From Pseudolysinimonas_A sp947085045 (GTDB taxonomy: Bacteria > Actinomycetota > Actinomycetes > Actinomycetales > Microbacteriaceae), in the NCBI GenBank assembly GCA_947085045.1, contig CAMTUU010000004.1, forward strand, positions 1 to 64,000: a stretch of 64,000 nt of DNA, written 5' to 3'. The position numbers were made by a program, and so were the translations under genes. Numbering within the stretch: the first letter of the stretch is position 1; the number at the start of each line of letters is the position of its first letter. Positions 32,504 through 41,797 of this stretch are shown here, piece after piece. A model generated the notes under the pieces. The model did no database searches. It worked only from the letters and a program-made list of their open reading frames with translations, and was not told the origin of the DNA.

Positions 32504-33715
32504 CTAACCGAACGCCTCGACGATCGGGCGGAACTTGAGTTTCGTCTCCGCGAGTTCGCGGTCGGGGTCGGATTCGGCGACGATGCCGGCTCCGGCGAAC
32601 GCGGTGAGCGTGCCGTCGGCATCCACCTCGGCGGAACGCAGCGAGATCGCCCACTTGCCCTGGCCCGACTGGTCGACGTAGCCGATCGGCCCGGCGTAGC
32701 GGCCGCGGTCGAACGGCTCGAGCTCGCGGATGGTCGCCACCGCCGCGGCTGTCGGGGTGCCGGCGACGGCGGCCGTCGGGTGCAGCGCGGCGACCAGGTC
32801 GAGAGCCCCCGAGCCGTCCGAGAGGCGGCCCATCACGTCGCTCGCGAGGTGCCAGAGGTTCGGCAGCTTCAGGGTGAAGGGCATCTCGTCGGCCGTGATG
32901 CCGGGACCGTGGGGGCGCAGCGCGGCGAGGACGCTCTCGACGGCGAACCGGTGCTCGTCGAGATCCTTGGCGCTGGTGGCGAGCTCGGCGGCGGCGGCGG
33001 CGTCGGCCTCGGCATCGGCTCCGCGTGCGTGGCTGCCGGCCAGGACGCGCGCGGTGACCACGCCGTCGGTCACGCGCACGAGGGTCTCGGGACTCGACCC
33101 GAGGTGCCCGTCGACCGAGAACGTCCAGGTGTCGGGGTAGCCGAGCGCGAGCTCGAGCAGCACCCGGCGCAGGTCGGCGCCCTCCGGGACGTGCCCGACG
33201 AGGTCGCGGGCGAGCACGACCTTCTTCAGATCCCCGGCGAGGATGCGCTCCACCGCCGTCGAGACGGCCGCACGGTAGTCGTCGGGCTTCTGCGCTCCGG
33301 GGTGCAGCGACAGCCGGTACTCGAGGCCGAGCGGGGAGGCGGCGACGCGCTCGTCGGCGCCGTTCACGCGGGTGATCCAGCCCACCCCGTCCCGGCGGCC
33401 GATCACGACGCGCGGCACGATCAGCACGCTCGACTTGGCCGACGCGTCGTCGAAGGTGAACGCGCCGAAGGCGACCAGGCCGGAGCCGCGCACCTTCACC
33501 TGGTCGTCGACGCGGGCGTTCGCGGCGACGTCGCGCCAGGCGGCGGCAGCGTCCCGCAGACGGGTCGGGCCGCGGAACTCGAGCCGCAGGGTCTCGCCGA
33601 GTCCGACGATGCCGTCGCCCCGCCGCAGGAACAGCAGAGGGCGCGTCGCGTCGGCGAACGGGATGAGCGAAGGGACCGGATCGATCCGGCGCGTTTCGAC
33701 GGTGAGGTCGGTCAC
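32504..33715 (-). CDS. menF: Isochorismate synthase
   Basis: 403 residues from GTG 33715. The chorismate-binding domain covers residues 140-400: KVVLARDLVGHVPEG, AAVAGTPTAAAVATI, DRGRYAGPIGYVDQSGQGKW, AGAGIVAESDPDRELAETKL. The lysine-based active site points to isochorismate synthase rather than anthranilate synthase, and its place among men genes agrees. It is divergent from menG by 57 bases. Confidence 0.93.
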   Translation of the reverse strand: MTDLTVETRRIDPVPSLIPFADATRPLLFLRRGDGIVGLGETLRLEFRGPTRLRDAAAAWRDVAANARVDDQVKVRGSGLVAFGAFTFDDASAKSSVLIVPRVVIGRRDGVGWITRVNGADERVAASPLGLEYRLSLHPGAQKPDDYRAAVSTAVERILAGDLKKVVLARDLVGHVPEGADLRRVLLELALGYPDTWTFSVDGHLGSSPETLVRVTDGVVTARVLAGSHARGADAEADAAAAAELATSAKDLDEHRFAVESVLAALRPHGPGITADEMPFTLKLPNLWHLASDVMGRLSDGSGALDLVAALHPTAAVAGTPTAAAVATIRELEPFDRGRYAGPIGYVDQSGQGKWAISLRSAEVDADGTLTAFAGAGIVAESDPDRELAETKLKFRPIVEAFG

Positions 33716-33772
33716 CCCTCCACCGTAAGCCGCCGCAGGAATGGTGAGGGTCCCCTGCGTAGGATGGATCAA

Positions 33773-34531
33773 GTGAGCAGGGCGGATCTGAACAAGGAAC
33801 CGGACGACGTGTCCGGGATGTTCGACCATGTCGCGCCCGGCTACGACCGCACCAACACCGCGCTGAGCGCCGGCAACGACATCCTCTGGCGCATCGCGAC
33901 CACCAAGGCGATCGACCCGAAGCCGGGCGAGCGGGTGCTCGACGTCGCCTGCGGCACCGGCACGTCGACCGCGTCGATCGCGAAGACCGGCGCCACCGTC
34001 GTCGGTCTCGACTTCTCGCCCGCGATGATCGCCGAGGCCGAGAAGCGTCATCCGACGTTCGAGTTCATCGTCGGCGACGCGACGAAGCTGCCGTTCGGCG
34101 ACGACGAGTTCGACGCCGTCACGATCTCGTTCGGCCTGCGCAACGTGCAGGACCCGAGGGCGGCGCTCGCCGAGATGTACCGCGTGCTCAAGCCCGGCGG
34201 CCGGGTCGTGGTCTGCGAGTTCTCGAAGCCGCCGCGGGCGGTGCTGCGCGCCGGGTACTTCGCCTACCTCAAGGTGGTCGCGCCCGCGATCGTCGGCATC
34301 ACGTCGTCGAATCCCGAGGCCTACACGTACCTCGTCGAGTCGATCCGCGCCTGGCCCGACCAGCAGACCCTCACCCAGTGGATCCGGGGCGTCGGCTTCA
34401 CCCGGGTCGCGTACCGCAACCTCACCGCGGGCGTCGTCGCGTTGCACCGCGGCCGCAAGCCCGAAGACCTCGCGATCCGCGCCGCCACCGCGCGCCGCAC
34501 GGCTCGGGCCCGTAAGCCCGTCGCCGGCTGA
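33773..34531 (+). CDS. menG: Demethylmenaquinone methyltransferase
   Basis: 252 residues from GTG 33773 with AGGA eight bases upstream; ATG 33764 is in frame but would lose that spacing. The UbiE/MenG signature is MFDHVAPGYDRTNTALSAG; the SAM motif is VLDVACGTGTSTASI; then FGLRNVQDPRAALAEMYRVL and VVCEFSKP. It makes the last methyl transfer to menaquinone. It is 7 bases before the prenyl synthase gene. Confidence 0.94.
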   Translation: MSRADLNKEPDDVSGMFDHVAPGYDRTNTALSAGNDILWRIATTKAIDPKPGERVLDVACGTGTSTASIAKTGATVVGLDFSPAMIAEAEKRHPTFEFIVGDATKLPFGDDEFDAVTISFGLRNVQDPRAALAEMYRVLKPGGRVVVCEFSKPPRAVLRAGYFAYLKVVAPAIVGITSSNPEAYTYLVESIRAWPDQQTLTQWIRGVGFTRVAYRNLTAGVVALHRGRKPEDLAIRAATARRTARARKPVAG

Positions 34532-34538
34532 GCACATC

Positions 34539-35609
34539 GTGACCCCGTCCCCTTCGATCGCCCGCCGCAAGACGCTCGGCGCCTCCCTCGGACTCGGCGA
34601 GAAGCTCTTCGCGTCGAGCGAGGAGCGGCAGTTCGCCTCCGACATCGAGGCGGGGCTCGAGATCGTCGAGCAGCGGCTCGTTCAGCAGGTGCGCTTCGCC
34701 GACGAGATCGCCGACGTCACCTCCCGCTACCTGCTGGATGCCGGTGGCAAACGCGTGCGCCCGGTGCTGACCCTGCTCACCGCGCAGCTCGGTGAGGGCG
34801 CCAACGACGCCGTGCTGACGGCGGCCCAGGCGGTCGAGATCACGCACCTCGCCTCGCTGTACCACGACGATGTCATGGACGAGGCCGAGGTGCGCCGCGG
34901 GGTGCCGAGCGCGCAGACGGTGTGGGGCAACTCGGTCGCCATCCTCACCGGCGACCTGCTGTTCGCGCGCGCCTCGAAGCTCGTCGCGAGTCTCGGCGAG
35001 GCGGCGATCGCCATCCAGGCCGACACCTTCGAGCGGCTCTGCCTCGGCCAGCTGCACGAGACCATCGGCCCGCGCGCGGGCGAAGACCCGATCGAGCACT
35101 ACCTCCAGGTGCTCTCCGACAAGACCGGGTCGCTCATCGCGCTCGCCGGGCTCGTCGGCGTGCAGTTCTCCGGAGCCCCCGAGGAGTACCGCGAGCCGGT
35201 GCGCCTGTTCGGCGAGCGGGTGGGGGTCGCGTTCCAGCTGGTCGACGACGTCATCGACCTCTCCGCGGAGATCGAGCAGACGGGCAAGACCGCCGGCACC
35301 GACCTGCGCGCCGGGGTGCCGACGCTGCCCGTGCTCTTCCTGCACCGTCAGGCGCAGACCGACCCCGCCGCCGCGGCGCTCGTCGCGAGGATCGAGGCCG
35401 CGATCGAGCGGTCCAGCGACGACGACGTCGATCCCGACTTCGCGGCGGCGGTCGCCGAACTCCGGGAGTCGTCGGCGACATCCGATACGCTCGCCGAGGC
35501 GAACCGCTGGGCGGATCGGGCGGTCGAGGCTCTCGGGCCTCTCCCCGACGGCCCCGTCAAGAAGGCGCTGACGCGCTTCGCCCAGGCGATCGTCGAGCGA
35601 TCGGGCTGA
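34539..35609 (+). CDS. Polyprenyl diphosphate synthase (menaquinone side chain)
   Basis: 356 residues from GTG 34539. An all-helical trans-prenyltransferase with the first aspartate motif SLYHDDVMDEAEVRRG (DDxxD, about residue 110), GGKRVRP upstream and the second motif VAFQLVDDVIDLSAEIEQTG. The residue before DDVMD is His and no bulky pair is seen there, in line with a long chain product. The place after menG suggests it makes the octa- or nonaprenyl tail used by MenA. Confidence 0.94.
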   Translation: MTPSPSIARRKTLGASLGLGEKLFASSEERQFASDIEAGLEIVEQRLVQQVRFADEIADVTSRYLLDAGGKRVRPVLTLLTAQLGEGANDAVLTAAQAVEITHLASLYHDDVMDEAEVRRGVPSAQTVWGNSVAILTGDLLFARASKLVASLGEAAIAIQADTFERLCLGQLHETIGPRAGEDPIEHYLQVLSDKTGSLIALAGLVGVQFSGAPEEYREPVRLFGERVGVAFQLVDDVIDLSAEIEQTGKTAGTDLRAGVPTLPVLFLHRQAQTDPAAAALVARIEAAIERSSDDDVDPDFAAAVAELRESSATSDTLAEANRWADRAVEALGPLPDGPVKKALTRFAQAIVERSG

Positions 35610-35628
35610 CGGCTCCGAATCTTTTCGC

Positions 35629-35664
35629 GGGTCGAGTGCCGGCGAAGCCGGTGTATCGAGACCC
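35629..35664. repeat. 36-base imperfect palindrome, REP-like
   Basis: GGGTCGAGTGCCGGC, GAA, GCCGGTGTATCGAGACCC form a hairpin with a few mismatches. It lies between the prenyl synthase and the ferredoxin reductase gene. The right half TATCGAGACCC recurs in near form (TGTCGAGACCC) at 41079. Similar elements are common between genes in this family of bacteria. Confidence 0.6.
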
Positions 35665-35691
35665 ACCCATGCACACAGTGAGGAACCCCCG

Positions 35692-37044
35692 TTGACCAAG
35701 CTCCGCCTGGCCATCGTCGGAGCCGGCCCCGCCGGCATCTACGCCGCAGACATCCTGCTCAAGCACGAGCGCGCCTTCGACGTCTCGATCGACCTGTTCG
35801 AGCAGCTCCCCGCCCCGTACGGCCTCGTGCGCTATGGCGTCGCCCCCGACCACCCCCGCATCAAGGGCATCATCACCGCGCTGCGCGAGGTGCTCGACCG
35901 CGGCGACATCCGCATCTTCGGCAACGTGCGGTACGGCGTCGACATCACCCTCGACGACCTCAAGAGGCACTACAACGCCGTGATCTTCTCCACCGGCGCG
36001 ATCCGGGATGCCGACCTCGAGATCCCCGGCATCGACCTGCCCGGCTCCTACGGCGCCGCCGACTTCGTCTCCTGGTACGACGGCCACCCCGACGTCCCGC
36101 GCGAGTGGCCGCTCGACTCCTCGTCGGTCGCCGTGATCGGCAACGGCAACGTCGCGCTCGACGCGGCCCGGATGCTGGCGAAGCACGCGGACGACCTGCT
36201 ACCGACCGAGATCCCTTCCAACGTCTACGACATCCTCAAGTCGTCGCCGGTGACCGACGTGCACGTCTTCGGTCGCCGCGGGCCGACGCAGGTGAAGTTC
36301 AGCCCCCTCGAGCTGCGCGAGCTCGGCGAGCTGCGCGACGTCGACATGATCGTGGAGGACGAGGACTTCGACTACGACGACGCCGCCCGTGCCGCGATCG
36401 CGTCGAACAAGCAGATCTTCGTGATCGACAAGGTGTTCACGAAGTGGCGCGCGGAGGGCGTCGAGGGCGCGTCCCGCCGGCTCCACCTGCACTTCTACGC
36501 GAAGCCGCTCGAGGTCGTCGCCGGACCCGACGGCCGCGTCGCGTCGTTCCGGTACGAGCGCACCGAGCCGGACGGCGCGGGCGGCGTGACGGGCACCGGC
36601 GAGATCCGCGAGGTCGAGATCGGCCAGATCTACCGCGCCGTCGGCTACTTCGGCTCGCCGCTCGACGGCATCCCGTTCGACGAGCGCCGCGGCGTCATCC
36701 CGAACCACGAGGGCCAGGTGCTCGCGGACGAGAACGAGATCCTGCCCGGCGTCTACGCCACCGGCTGGATCAAGCGCGGCCCGATCGGCCTCATTGGCCA
36801 TACCAAGTCCGACGCGATGGAGACCGTGCAGCACCTCGTCAACGACCAGGCGTCGTGGTGGGTGCCCGCGGACCCGTCGGAGGAGTCGGTCGTGGCGCTG
36901 CTCGAGGAGCGGGGTGTCGAGTACACCGACCTCGACGGCTGGCACGCGCTGGACCAGCACGAGATGGCCCTCGGCGAGCCGCACGGCCGGGCGCGCATCA
37001 AGGTCGTTCCGCGCGACGAGATGGTGAAGATCTCCCGGTCCTGA
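35692..37044 (+). CDS. FprA-type ferredoxin/adrenodoxin-like NADP+ reductase
   Basis: 450 residues from TTG 35692, with GAGGA seven bases upstream. FAD-binding IVGAGPAGIYAADILL at residues 6-21, then LPAPYGLVRYGVAPDHPR, typical of the adrenodoxin reductase family. NADP site VAVIGNGNVALDAARML, and C-terminal ATGWIKRGPIGLIGHTKSDA. It moves electrons between NADPH and ferredoxin in the cytoplasm; the partner is not in the window. Confidence 0.94.
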   Translation: MTKLRLAIVGAGPAGIYAADILLKHERAFDVSIDLFEQLPAPYGLVRYGVAPDHPRIKGIITALREVLDRGDIRIFGNVRYGVDITLDDLKRHYNAVIFSTGAIRDADLEIPGIDLPGSYGAADFVSWYDGHPDVPREWPLDSSSVAVIGNGNVALDAARMLAKHADDLLPTEIPSNVYDILKSSPVTDVHVFGRRGPTQVKFSPLELRELGELRDVDMIVEDEDFDYDDAARAAIASNKQIFVIDKVFTKWRAEGVEGASRRLHLHFYAKPLEVVAGPDGRVASFRYERTEPDGAGGVTGTGEIREVEIGQIYRAVGYFGSPLDGIPFDERRGVIPNHEGQVLADENEILPGVYATGWIKRGPIGLIGHTKSDAMETVQHLVNDQASWWVPADPSEESVVALLEERGVEYTDLDGWHALDQHEMALGEPHGRARIKVVPRDEMVKISRS

Positions 37045-37063
37045 CGCCCGTCGCGTCCGACCT

Positions 37064-37480
37064 GTGGCGAGACGACTGACCCTCACCGCCTTGGCGGCGG
37101 TCGCTCTCGGAGCGCTGATCGGCGGCGTGCCTGTGCGGCGAGCTGTTCGGCGACGCTGACTCCCTCGCGGAGAGCCTCGCGGCCCTGCGCGTGGGCAGCG
37201 ACTCGCACACCTCACGATCGTCGTGACCGCCGCCGCCTCCGGCGATGTGCCGTCCGACCGCATCGTCGCCCAACTCGGACACTCGGTGGACATCGGCGCG
37301 AACACGCTCTCCGTGAAGGCCCGGGCCGGAGACGAGGATGCCGGCATCCCGCAGTTCCGCATCGACGACGTTCCCGCACCCACGCCGACGTTCAACCCCT
37401 ACCCCGACCGGGTCGCGCAGGACGACCGGCTGATCGCGACGGCACTCGTCGGCACGCTCGAGGTGGGGGCCCGCTCGCGC
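37064..37480 (+). pseudogene. Broken secreted or lipoprotein-like gene
   Basis: GTG 37064 opens a signal-peptide-like start (VARRLTLTALAAVALGALIG) that stops at 37157-37159. A second frame from there reads ACLCGELFGDADSLAESLAA, like a lipobox Cys and a mature start, and stops at 37219-37221. A third frame then reads HLTIVVTAAASGDVPSDRIV and IPQFRIDDVPAPTPTFNPYP. Read together the three pieces give one plausible small lipoprotein, so at least two frameshifts have happened. No family is recognised. It sits between the ferredoxin reductase and cardiolipin synthase genes. Confidence 0.5.
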
Positions 37481-37523
37481 CCGGCGCATTCCCCCGCACC
37501 CCCACCCCGACGATTCGTGCCAG

Positions 37524-38984
37524 CTACTGGACGGCCGCGGTCAGGCGCGCGAGGTTGTCGAGGGTGCGGTGCCGGACGGGGCGCTTCAGCCACTCGTCGA
37601 GGGTGAGCTCGCGGGACATCGCCCGGTTCTGCTCCTCGATCGCCCGCAGCTCCTCGAGGAACTCCCGGCCGCGCACCATCACCGAGATCTCGAGGTCGAG
37701 GCTGAACGAGCGCATGTCCATGTTGCTCGAGCCGATGACCGAGATCTGGTCGTCGATCGTCAGGTGCTTGGAGTGCAGGATGGTCGGGCCGGCGTAGAGC
37801 CAGATCTTCACTCCGGCGCGCAGCAGCACCTCGTAGTACGAGCGCTGCGCGTGGAAGACCAGGAACTGGTCGCCGATCTCCGACACGAAGAGCTGCACGT
37901 CGAGCCCCGACTGCGCCGCGGTCGTGATCGCGTAGAGCATCGAGTCGTCGGGCACGAAGTACGGAGAGGTCAGGATGACCTTCTTCTGCGCCGCGTAGAC
38001 GAGCGAGTTGAAGAGCCGCAGGTTGTTCTCGCCCTCGAACCCGGGGCCCGACGGAACGACCTGGCAGTCCAGGGCGCCGTCGCCGGTCTCGCGCGCGGGG
38101 GCGGCCTCCCGTTCGAGCAGCTCGCCGGTCTCGGAGTACCAGTCGGTCACGAACAGCGCGTCGATGCCGGCGACCACCGGGCCCTCGAAGCGCGCCATGT
38201 AGTCCTTCCAGTGCAGCCCACGCTTGTGGTTTTTGCGGCGCTGGTAGCCGGTCTCGACGACGTTCTGCGAACCGGTGAACGCGATCCGGCCGTCGATGAC
38301 GAGCAGTTTGCGGTGGTTGCGCAGGTCGGGGCGCTGGAACTGGGCACGCGACGGGCGGAACGGCAGCATCCGCCGCCACTGGATGCCCATCCCGTTCAGC
38401 CGCTTCACCGTGCGGCGGTAGCCCGGGTACTGGGCGTTGCCGAGGTGGTCGAGGAGCACGCGCACGACGACCCCCCGCCGGTGCGCCTCCTCGAGAGCGT
38501 CGAAGAAGTCGGCGGTCGCCGCGTCGAGCAGCAGGATGTAGAACTCGCAGTGCACCGTCTTGGTCGCGGCTCGGATCGCGGCGGTCATCTGCGCGAGCGA
38601 CTCGGTGTTGTCGTTCCACATCTGCGCGGAGTTGCCGCCGACGAGCGGCATCGATCCGAGTTTGCGGTTCAGTTCGACGATCGGCTCGAGCCACGACGGC
38701 CACGGGGGGTCGCGCTTCACGCGGTCGAAGCCCTCGGTGGTGTCGAGGATGTACTGGTTGATCTCGCGCTGCTTGCGGCGGCGGGCGCGGGGGAGGCGGG
38801 CGCGGCCGAGGATCAGGAACAGGATGATGCCCACGTAGGGCAGGAACCAGATGGCGAGCAGCCAGGCCAGCGCGGTCTGCGGGCGCCGGTTCTTCGGCAC
38901 GAAGATGAGGGCCAGGATGCGGGCGGTGATGTCGATCGCGACGGCCGCGATCGTGATCGCCGCGACGAGCCAGGCGGGTTCCAT
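37524..38984 (-). CDS. cls: Cardiolipin synthase (PLD family)
   Basis: 486 residues from ATG 38984. Two N-terminal helices (the PLDc_N part; IWFLPYVGIILFLILGRARL) precede two PLD domains. HKD motif 1 is HRKLLVIDGRIAFTGSQNV near residue 223 and motif 2 is HSKHLTIDDQISVIGSSNM near residue 403. It joins two phosphatidylglycerols, or a related pair of lipids, at the membrane. It is divergent from the NTF2-like genes. Confidence 0.93.
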   Translation of the reverse strand: MEPAWLVAAITIAAVAIDITARILALIFVPKNRRPQTALAWLLAIWFLPYVGIILFLILGRARLPRARRRKQREINQYILDTTEGFDRVKRDPPWPSWLEPIVELNRKLGSMPLVGGNSAQMWNDNTESLAQMTAAIRAATKTVHCEFYILLLDAATADFFDALEEAHRRGVVVRVLLDHLGNAQYPGYRRTVKRLNGMGIQWRRMLPFRPSRAQFQRPDLRNHRKLLVIDGRIAFTGSQNVVETGYQRRKNHKRGLHWKDYMARFEGPVVAGIDALFVTDWYSETGELLEREAAPARETGDGALDCQVVPSGPGFEGENNLRLFNSLVYAAQKKVILTSPYFVPDDSMLYAITTAAQSGLDVQLFVSEIGDQFLVFHAQRSYYEVLLRAGVKIWLYAGPTILHSKHLTIDDQISVIGSSNMDMRSFSLDLEISVMVRGREFLEELRAIEEQNRAMSRELTLDEWLKRPVRHRTLDNLARLTAAVQ

Positions 38985-39022
38985 GCGTCAAGTCTGGCAG
39001 TGGCGGGTGCTATGCAGGACCC

Positions 39023-39406
39023 GTGACCGATCGTGCTCTGGCCGAGCACTGGTTCCGCCGATACCGCGTCGCGTGGGAATCGAACGAGCCCGACGACATC
39101 CGCGGGCTGTTCACTTCGGGTGCCGTCTACCGCGGGTTCCCCGAAGACCCCGACCCGTACGTCGGGCTCGACGCGATCGTCGCCGGCTGGCTCGAGAACG
39201 CCGATCAGCCGGGCGACACCGACTTCGAGTGGAAGCTCCTGGCGGTCGACGGCGACGTCGCGATCGCCGAGTGCGTCACGGTGTACGTCAACTCGAACCC
39301 GCCGAAGGTGTACGACAACCTGTTCGTGATCACCCTGCCGCCCGGTGGCCGGGCGAGCGAGTTCACCGATTGGTGGATCGAGCGCTCACCGGAGGACGCC
39401 GCGTGA
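39023..39406 (+). CDS. NTF2/SnoaL-like protein, first of a tandem pair
   Basis: 127 residues from GTG 39023. An NTF2-like cone fold: WFRRYRVAWESNEPDDIRGL, TSGAVYRGFPEDPD, IVAGWLENADQPGDTDFEWK, ASEFTDWWIERSP. No catalytic residues can be assigned. Its stop overlaps the start of a clear paralogue (GTGA). Confidence 0.88.
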   Translation: MTDRALAEHWFRRYRVAWESNEPDDIRGLFTSGAVYRGFPEDPDPYVGLDAIVAGWLENADQPGDTDFEWKLLAVDGDVAIAECVTVYVNSNPPKVYDNLFVITLPPGGRASEFTDWWIERSPEDAA

Positions 39407-39774
39407 AAGACGAGCGCGTCGAGCGGTTGATGGCCGGCTACCGGCAGGCGTGGGAGACCAGCGAACCGGATGACGTCACGGCGATCTTCACCTCGGACGC
39501 CGTCTACCGGGGACGCCCGGGCACCCCGGCGTGGACCGGTCACGCCGAGATCGTCGCCGGCTGGCTCGAGAACGCCGACGAGCCGGGGTCTCACACGTTC
39601 GCCTGGGAGACTCTCGCCCGCGACGGCGATCTCGCGGTGGTGCGCTGCGTGACGACGTATCCGAAGGGTGCGAAGAAGGGCACCTACGACAACCTGTGGG
39701 TGATCCAGTTCGCACCCGACGGCCGGGCCACCGAGTTCACCGACTGGTGGATCGCCCGCAAGTGGCCGAGCTGA
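39403..39774 (+). CDS. NTF2/SnoaL-like protein, second of a tandem pair
   Basis: 123 residues from GTG 39403. It aligns along its length with the previous protein: RQAWETSEPDDVTAIFTSDA, VYRGRPGTPAWTGHAEIVAG, WLENADEPGSHTFAWETLAR, ATEFTDWWIARKWPS. The pair probably came from a local duplication and may form a heterodimer. It converges with yajQ, with only three bases between stops. Confidence 0.88.
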   Translation: MKDERVERLMAGYRQAWETSEPDDVTAIFTSDAVYRGRPGTPAWTGHAEIVAGWLENADEPGSHTFAWETLARDGDLAVVRCVTTYPKGAKKGTYDNLWVIQFAPDGRATEFTDWWIARKWPS

Positions 39775-39777
39775 CCG

Positions 39778-40266
39778 TCACCGCATGTTGATGAACTGCA
39801 GCGCCACGTCGAGGTCCTTGGCCTTGAGCAGCGCGATCACGGCCTGAAGGTCGTCGCGGGACTTCGACTGCACCCGCAACTCGTCGCCCTGGATCTGGCT
39901 CTTGATCGACTTCGGCCCCTCGTCGCGGATGATCTTCGAGATCTTCTTCGCGTCCTCGCTCGAGATGCCCTCCTTGATCGCGGCCTCGATGCGGTACTCC
40001 TTGCCGCTCGGGAACGGCTTGCCCGCATCCAGCGACCGCAGCGAGATGTTGCGCTTGATCAGCTTTTGCTCGAACACCTCGAGCACCGCCTTCACGCGCT
40101 CCTCGGCGTTCGCCTTCATGAGGATCTTCTCGCCCGACATCTCGAGCGAAGCGTCGACGCCTTTGAAGTCGTAACGCTGCTGGATCTCCTTCTGAGCCAT
40201 GCCGAGGGCGTTCTGCACCTCCATGCTGTCGACCTTGGAGACGATGTCGAACGAGGAATCTGCCAT
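39778..40266 (-). CDS. YajQ family nucleotide-binding protein
   Basis: 162 residues. Begins MADSSFDIVSKVDSMEVQNA and has two alpha-beta domains, with KEIQQRYDFKGVDASLE, SGKEYRIEAAIKEGISSEDA and KSIKSQIQGDELRVQSKSRD. YajQ proteins bind RNA or, in some bacteria, c-di-GMP. Start ATG 40266 is 22 bases from the next gene on the other strand. Confidence 0.95.
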   Translation of the reverse strand: MADSSFDIVSKVDSMEVQNALGMAQKEIQQRYDFKGVDASLEMSGEKILMKANAEERVKAVLEVFEQKLIKRNISLRSLDAGKPFPSGKEYRIEAAIKEGISSEDAKKISKIIRDEGPKSIKSQIQGDELRVQSKSRDDLQAVIALLKAKDLDVALQFINMR

Positions 40267-40288
40267 GCGGCCATGCTACAAAGCCAGG

Positions 40289-41065
40289 ATGCGCGTCATC
40301 CGACCTCTTCTCATCGGATCGGCCGTGCTGGGCGGTCTCGCGCTCGTGGGCACCGTGATCGTCGTGTTCCTTGCGCCGCACGCCTCGCAGCTGCCCGATC
40401 TGCTCCCCGGAAGCGAGGAACCGCCCCCGACCTGGGCTCCTCCCGCCGACCCGCCCGCGGCGGCGGATGCACCCGGCGTCGGTGTCGCGAGCGCCGTCGA
40501 CGCGGCCTGGGTCGCGGCCACCAGTGCGAAGACCGGCATCCCGCAGCGCGCGCTGGCCGCTTATGCGGGGGCCGCGCTCATCAAGGCGTCCACGATGCCG
40601 GAGTGCGGGATCTCGTGGAACACCCTCGCGGCGATCGGTGCCGTCGAGAGCGACCACGGTCGGCACGGCGGATCCTCCGTCGGCGACGACGGCGCCGTCA
40701 GCCCGCCGATCTACGGCCCCCCGCTCGACGGCGGGGCCGGGGTCGAGCGCATCCCCGACTCCGACGGCGGCGAGATCGACGGCGACGCGACGATCGACCG
40801 CGCGGCGGGGCCGTTCCAGCTGATCCCGCAAACCTGGCGCAACTGGCACACCGACGGCAACGGCGACGGGATCGAGGACCCCCAGAACATCGACGATGCG
40901 GCGATGGCGGCCGTCAACTACCTGTGCCGGGTGAGCATCGGCATCGATACCGAGGAGGGCTGGATCGCCGCGGTGTCGGGCTTCAACTCCCCGCAGTCCT
41001 ACCGAGACACCGTCGCCACCGCCGCGGTGCGCTATGCGAACGCCGTGTCCTCGTCGGTCGAGTAG
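40289..41065 (+). CDS. Membrane-anchored lytic transglycosylase
   Basis: 258 residues. N-terminal anchor (LLIGSAVLGGLALVGTVIVV), Pro-rich spacer (PPPTWAPPADPPAA), then an SLT-like lysozyme fold from about residue 85. The catalytic Glu is in NTLAAIGAVESDHGRHGG, with AAGPFQLIPQTWRNWHTDGN and NIDDAAMAAVNYLCRV further on. It cleaves peptidoglycan glycan strands outside the membrane. Confidence 0.92.
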   Translation: MRVIRPLLIGSAVLGGLALVGTVIVVFLAPHASQLPDLLPGSEEPPPTWAPPADPPAAADAPGVGVASAVDAAWVAATSAKTGIPQRALAAYAGAALIKASTMPECGISWNTLAAIGAVESDHGRHGGSSVGDDGAVSPPIYGPPLDGGAGVERIPDSDGGEIDGDATIDRAAGPFQLIPQTWRNWHTDGNGDGIEDPQNIDDAAMAAVNYLCRVSIGIDTEEGWIAAVSGFNSPQSYRDTVATAAVRYANAVSSSVE

Positions 41066-41130
41066 TGCCGCAGGAGCGTGTCGAGACCCGCCGCCGACCA
41101 GGTATCCTTGTGCGGGCGCGTCGGCGCCAT

Positions 41131-41214
41131 GGCGAGTTACCCAAGCGGCCAAAGGGATCTGACTGTAAATCAGACACGTAAGTTTCGGGGGTTCGAATCC
41201 CTCACTCGCCACCA
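41131..41214 (+). tRNA. tRNA-Tyr (GTA)
   Basis: 84 bases. The acceptor GGCGAGT pairs with ACTCGCC, the anticodon loop is CTGTAAA (GTA), a long variable arm follows (class II), and the T loop TTCGAAT is intact. The discriminator A and a CCA end are encoded. Confidence 0.97.
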
Positions 41215-41265
41215 TTGCAAACACCGGCATCCAGGTTGTCTGCCGATCGCTCTAGTGTGACGCGC

Positions 41266-41772
41266 ATGACCATCCGCGCCTTCTACGACCGCTGGCCGCA
41301 GTACAACCAGCGGCTGACCGAGGTCGTCGCCGTGATGACGCACGAGCAGCTCGCGATCCGGCCGTCCCCGGAGGGGTTGCCGATCTGGGCGACCGTCGGC
41401 CACCTCGCCTGTGGCCGGGCCTACTGGCTGTGCGGCGTCCTCGAGGAGCCGGGCGCCGAGACGACGCCCTGGCCGGACGCGCTGGCCTGGGACGGGTGGG
41501 AGGACCACCTCGACCATCCGCGGACGGCGACGGAGCTCGTGGCGGCGCTGGACTCGACGTGGGCCGTGGTCGATCGCGTCCTCGACACGTGGGAGCCGTC
41601 GATGCTCCCCGAGGAGGTGGAGCGCGTGGTGGGCGACAACCGCCAGCTCCATTCGCGCGCCTCGATCCTTCAGCGACTCCTGACCCACGACGCCTATCAC
41701 TGCGGCGAGCTGTCACAGACGCTCGGGCTCGCGGGCCTCCCCCAGATCGACATCTGGCGCCCGAATGCCTAG
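41266..41772 (+). CDS. DinB-family protein
   Basis: 168 residues from ATG 41266. Four-helix DinB/YfiT fold: FYDRWPQYNQRLTEVVAVM, LPIWATVGHLACGRAYWLC (first metal histidine), LLTHDAYHCGELSQTLG (second and third His, HxxxH). Such proteins bind a divalent metal and often act as thiol transferases for mycothiol or bacillithiol; the substrate is unknown. It lies downstream of tRNA-Tyr. Confidence 0.88.
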   Translation: MTIRAFYDRWPQYNQRLTEVVAVMTHEQLAIRPSPEGLPIWATVGHLACGRAYWLCGVLEEPGAETTPWPDALAWDGWEDHLDHPRTATELVAALDSTWAVVDRVLDTWEPSMLPEEVERVVGDNRQLHSRASILQRLLTHDAYHCGELSQTLGLAGLPQIDIWRPNA

Positions 41773-41797
41773 TCGGCCGCAGAGGTAGCGTGGACGG

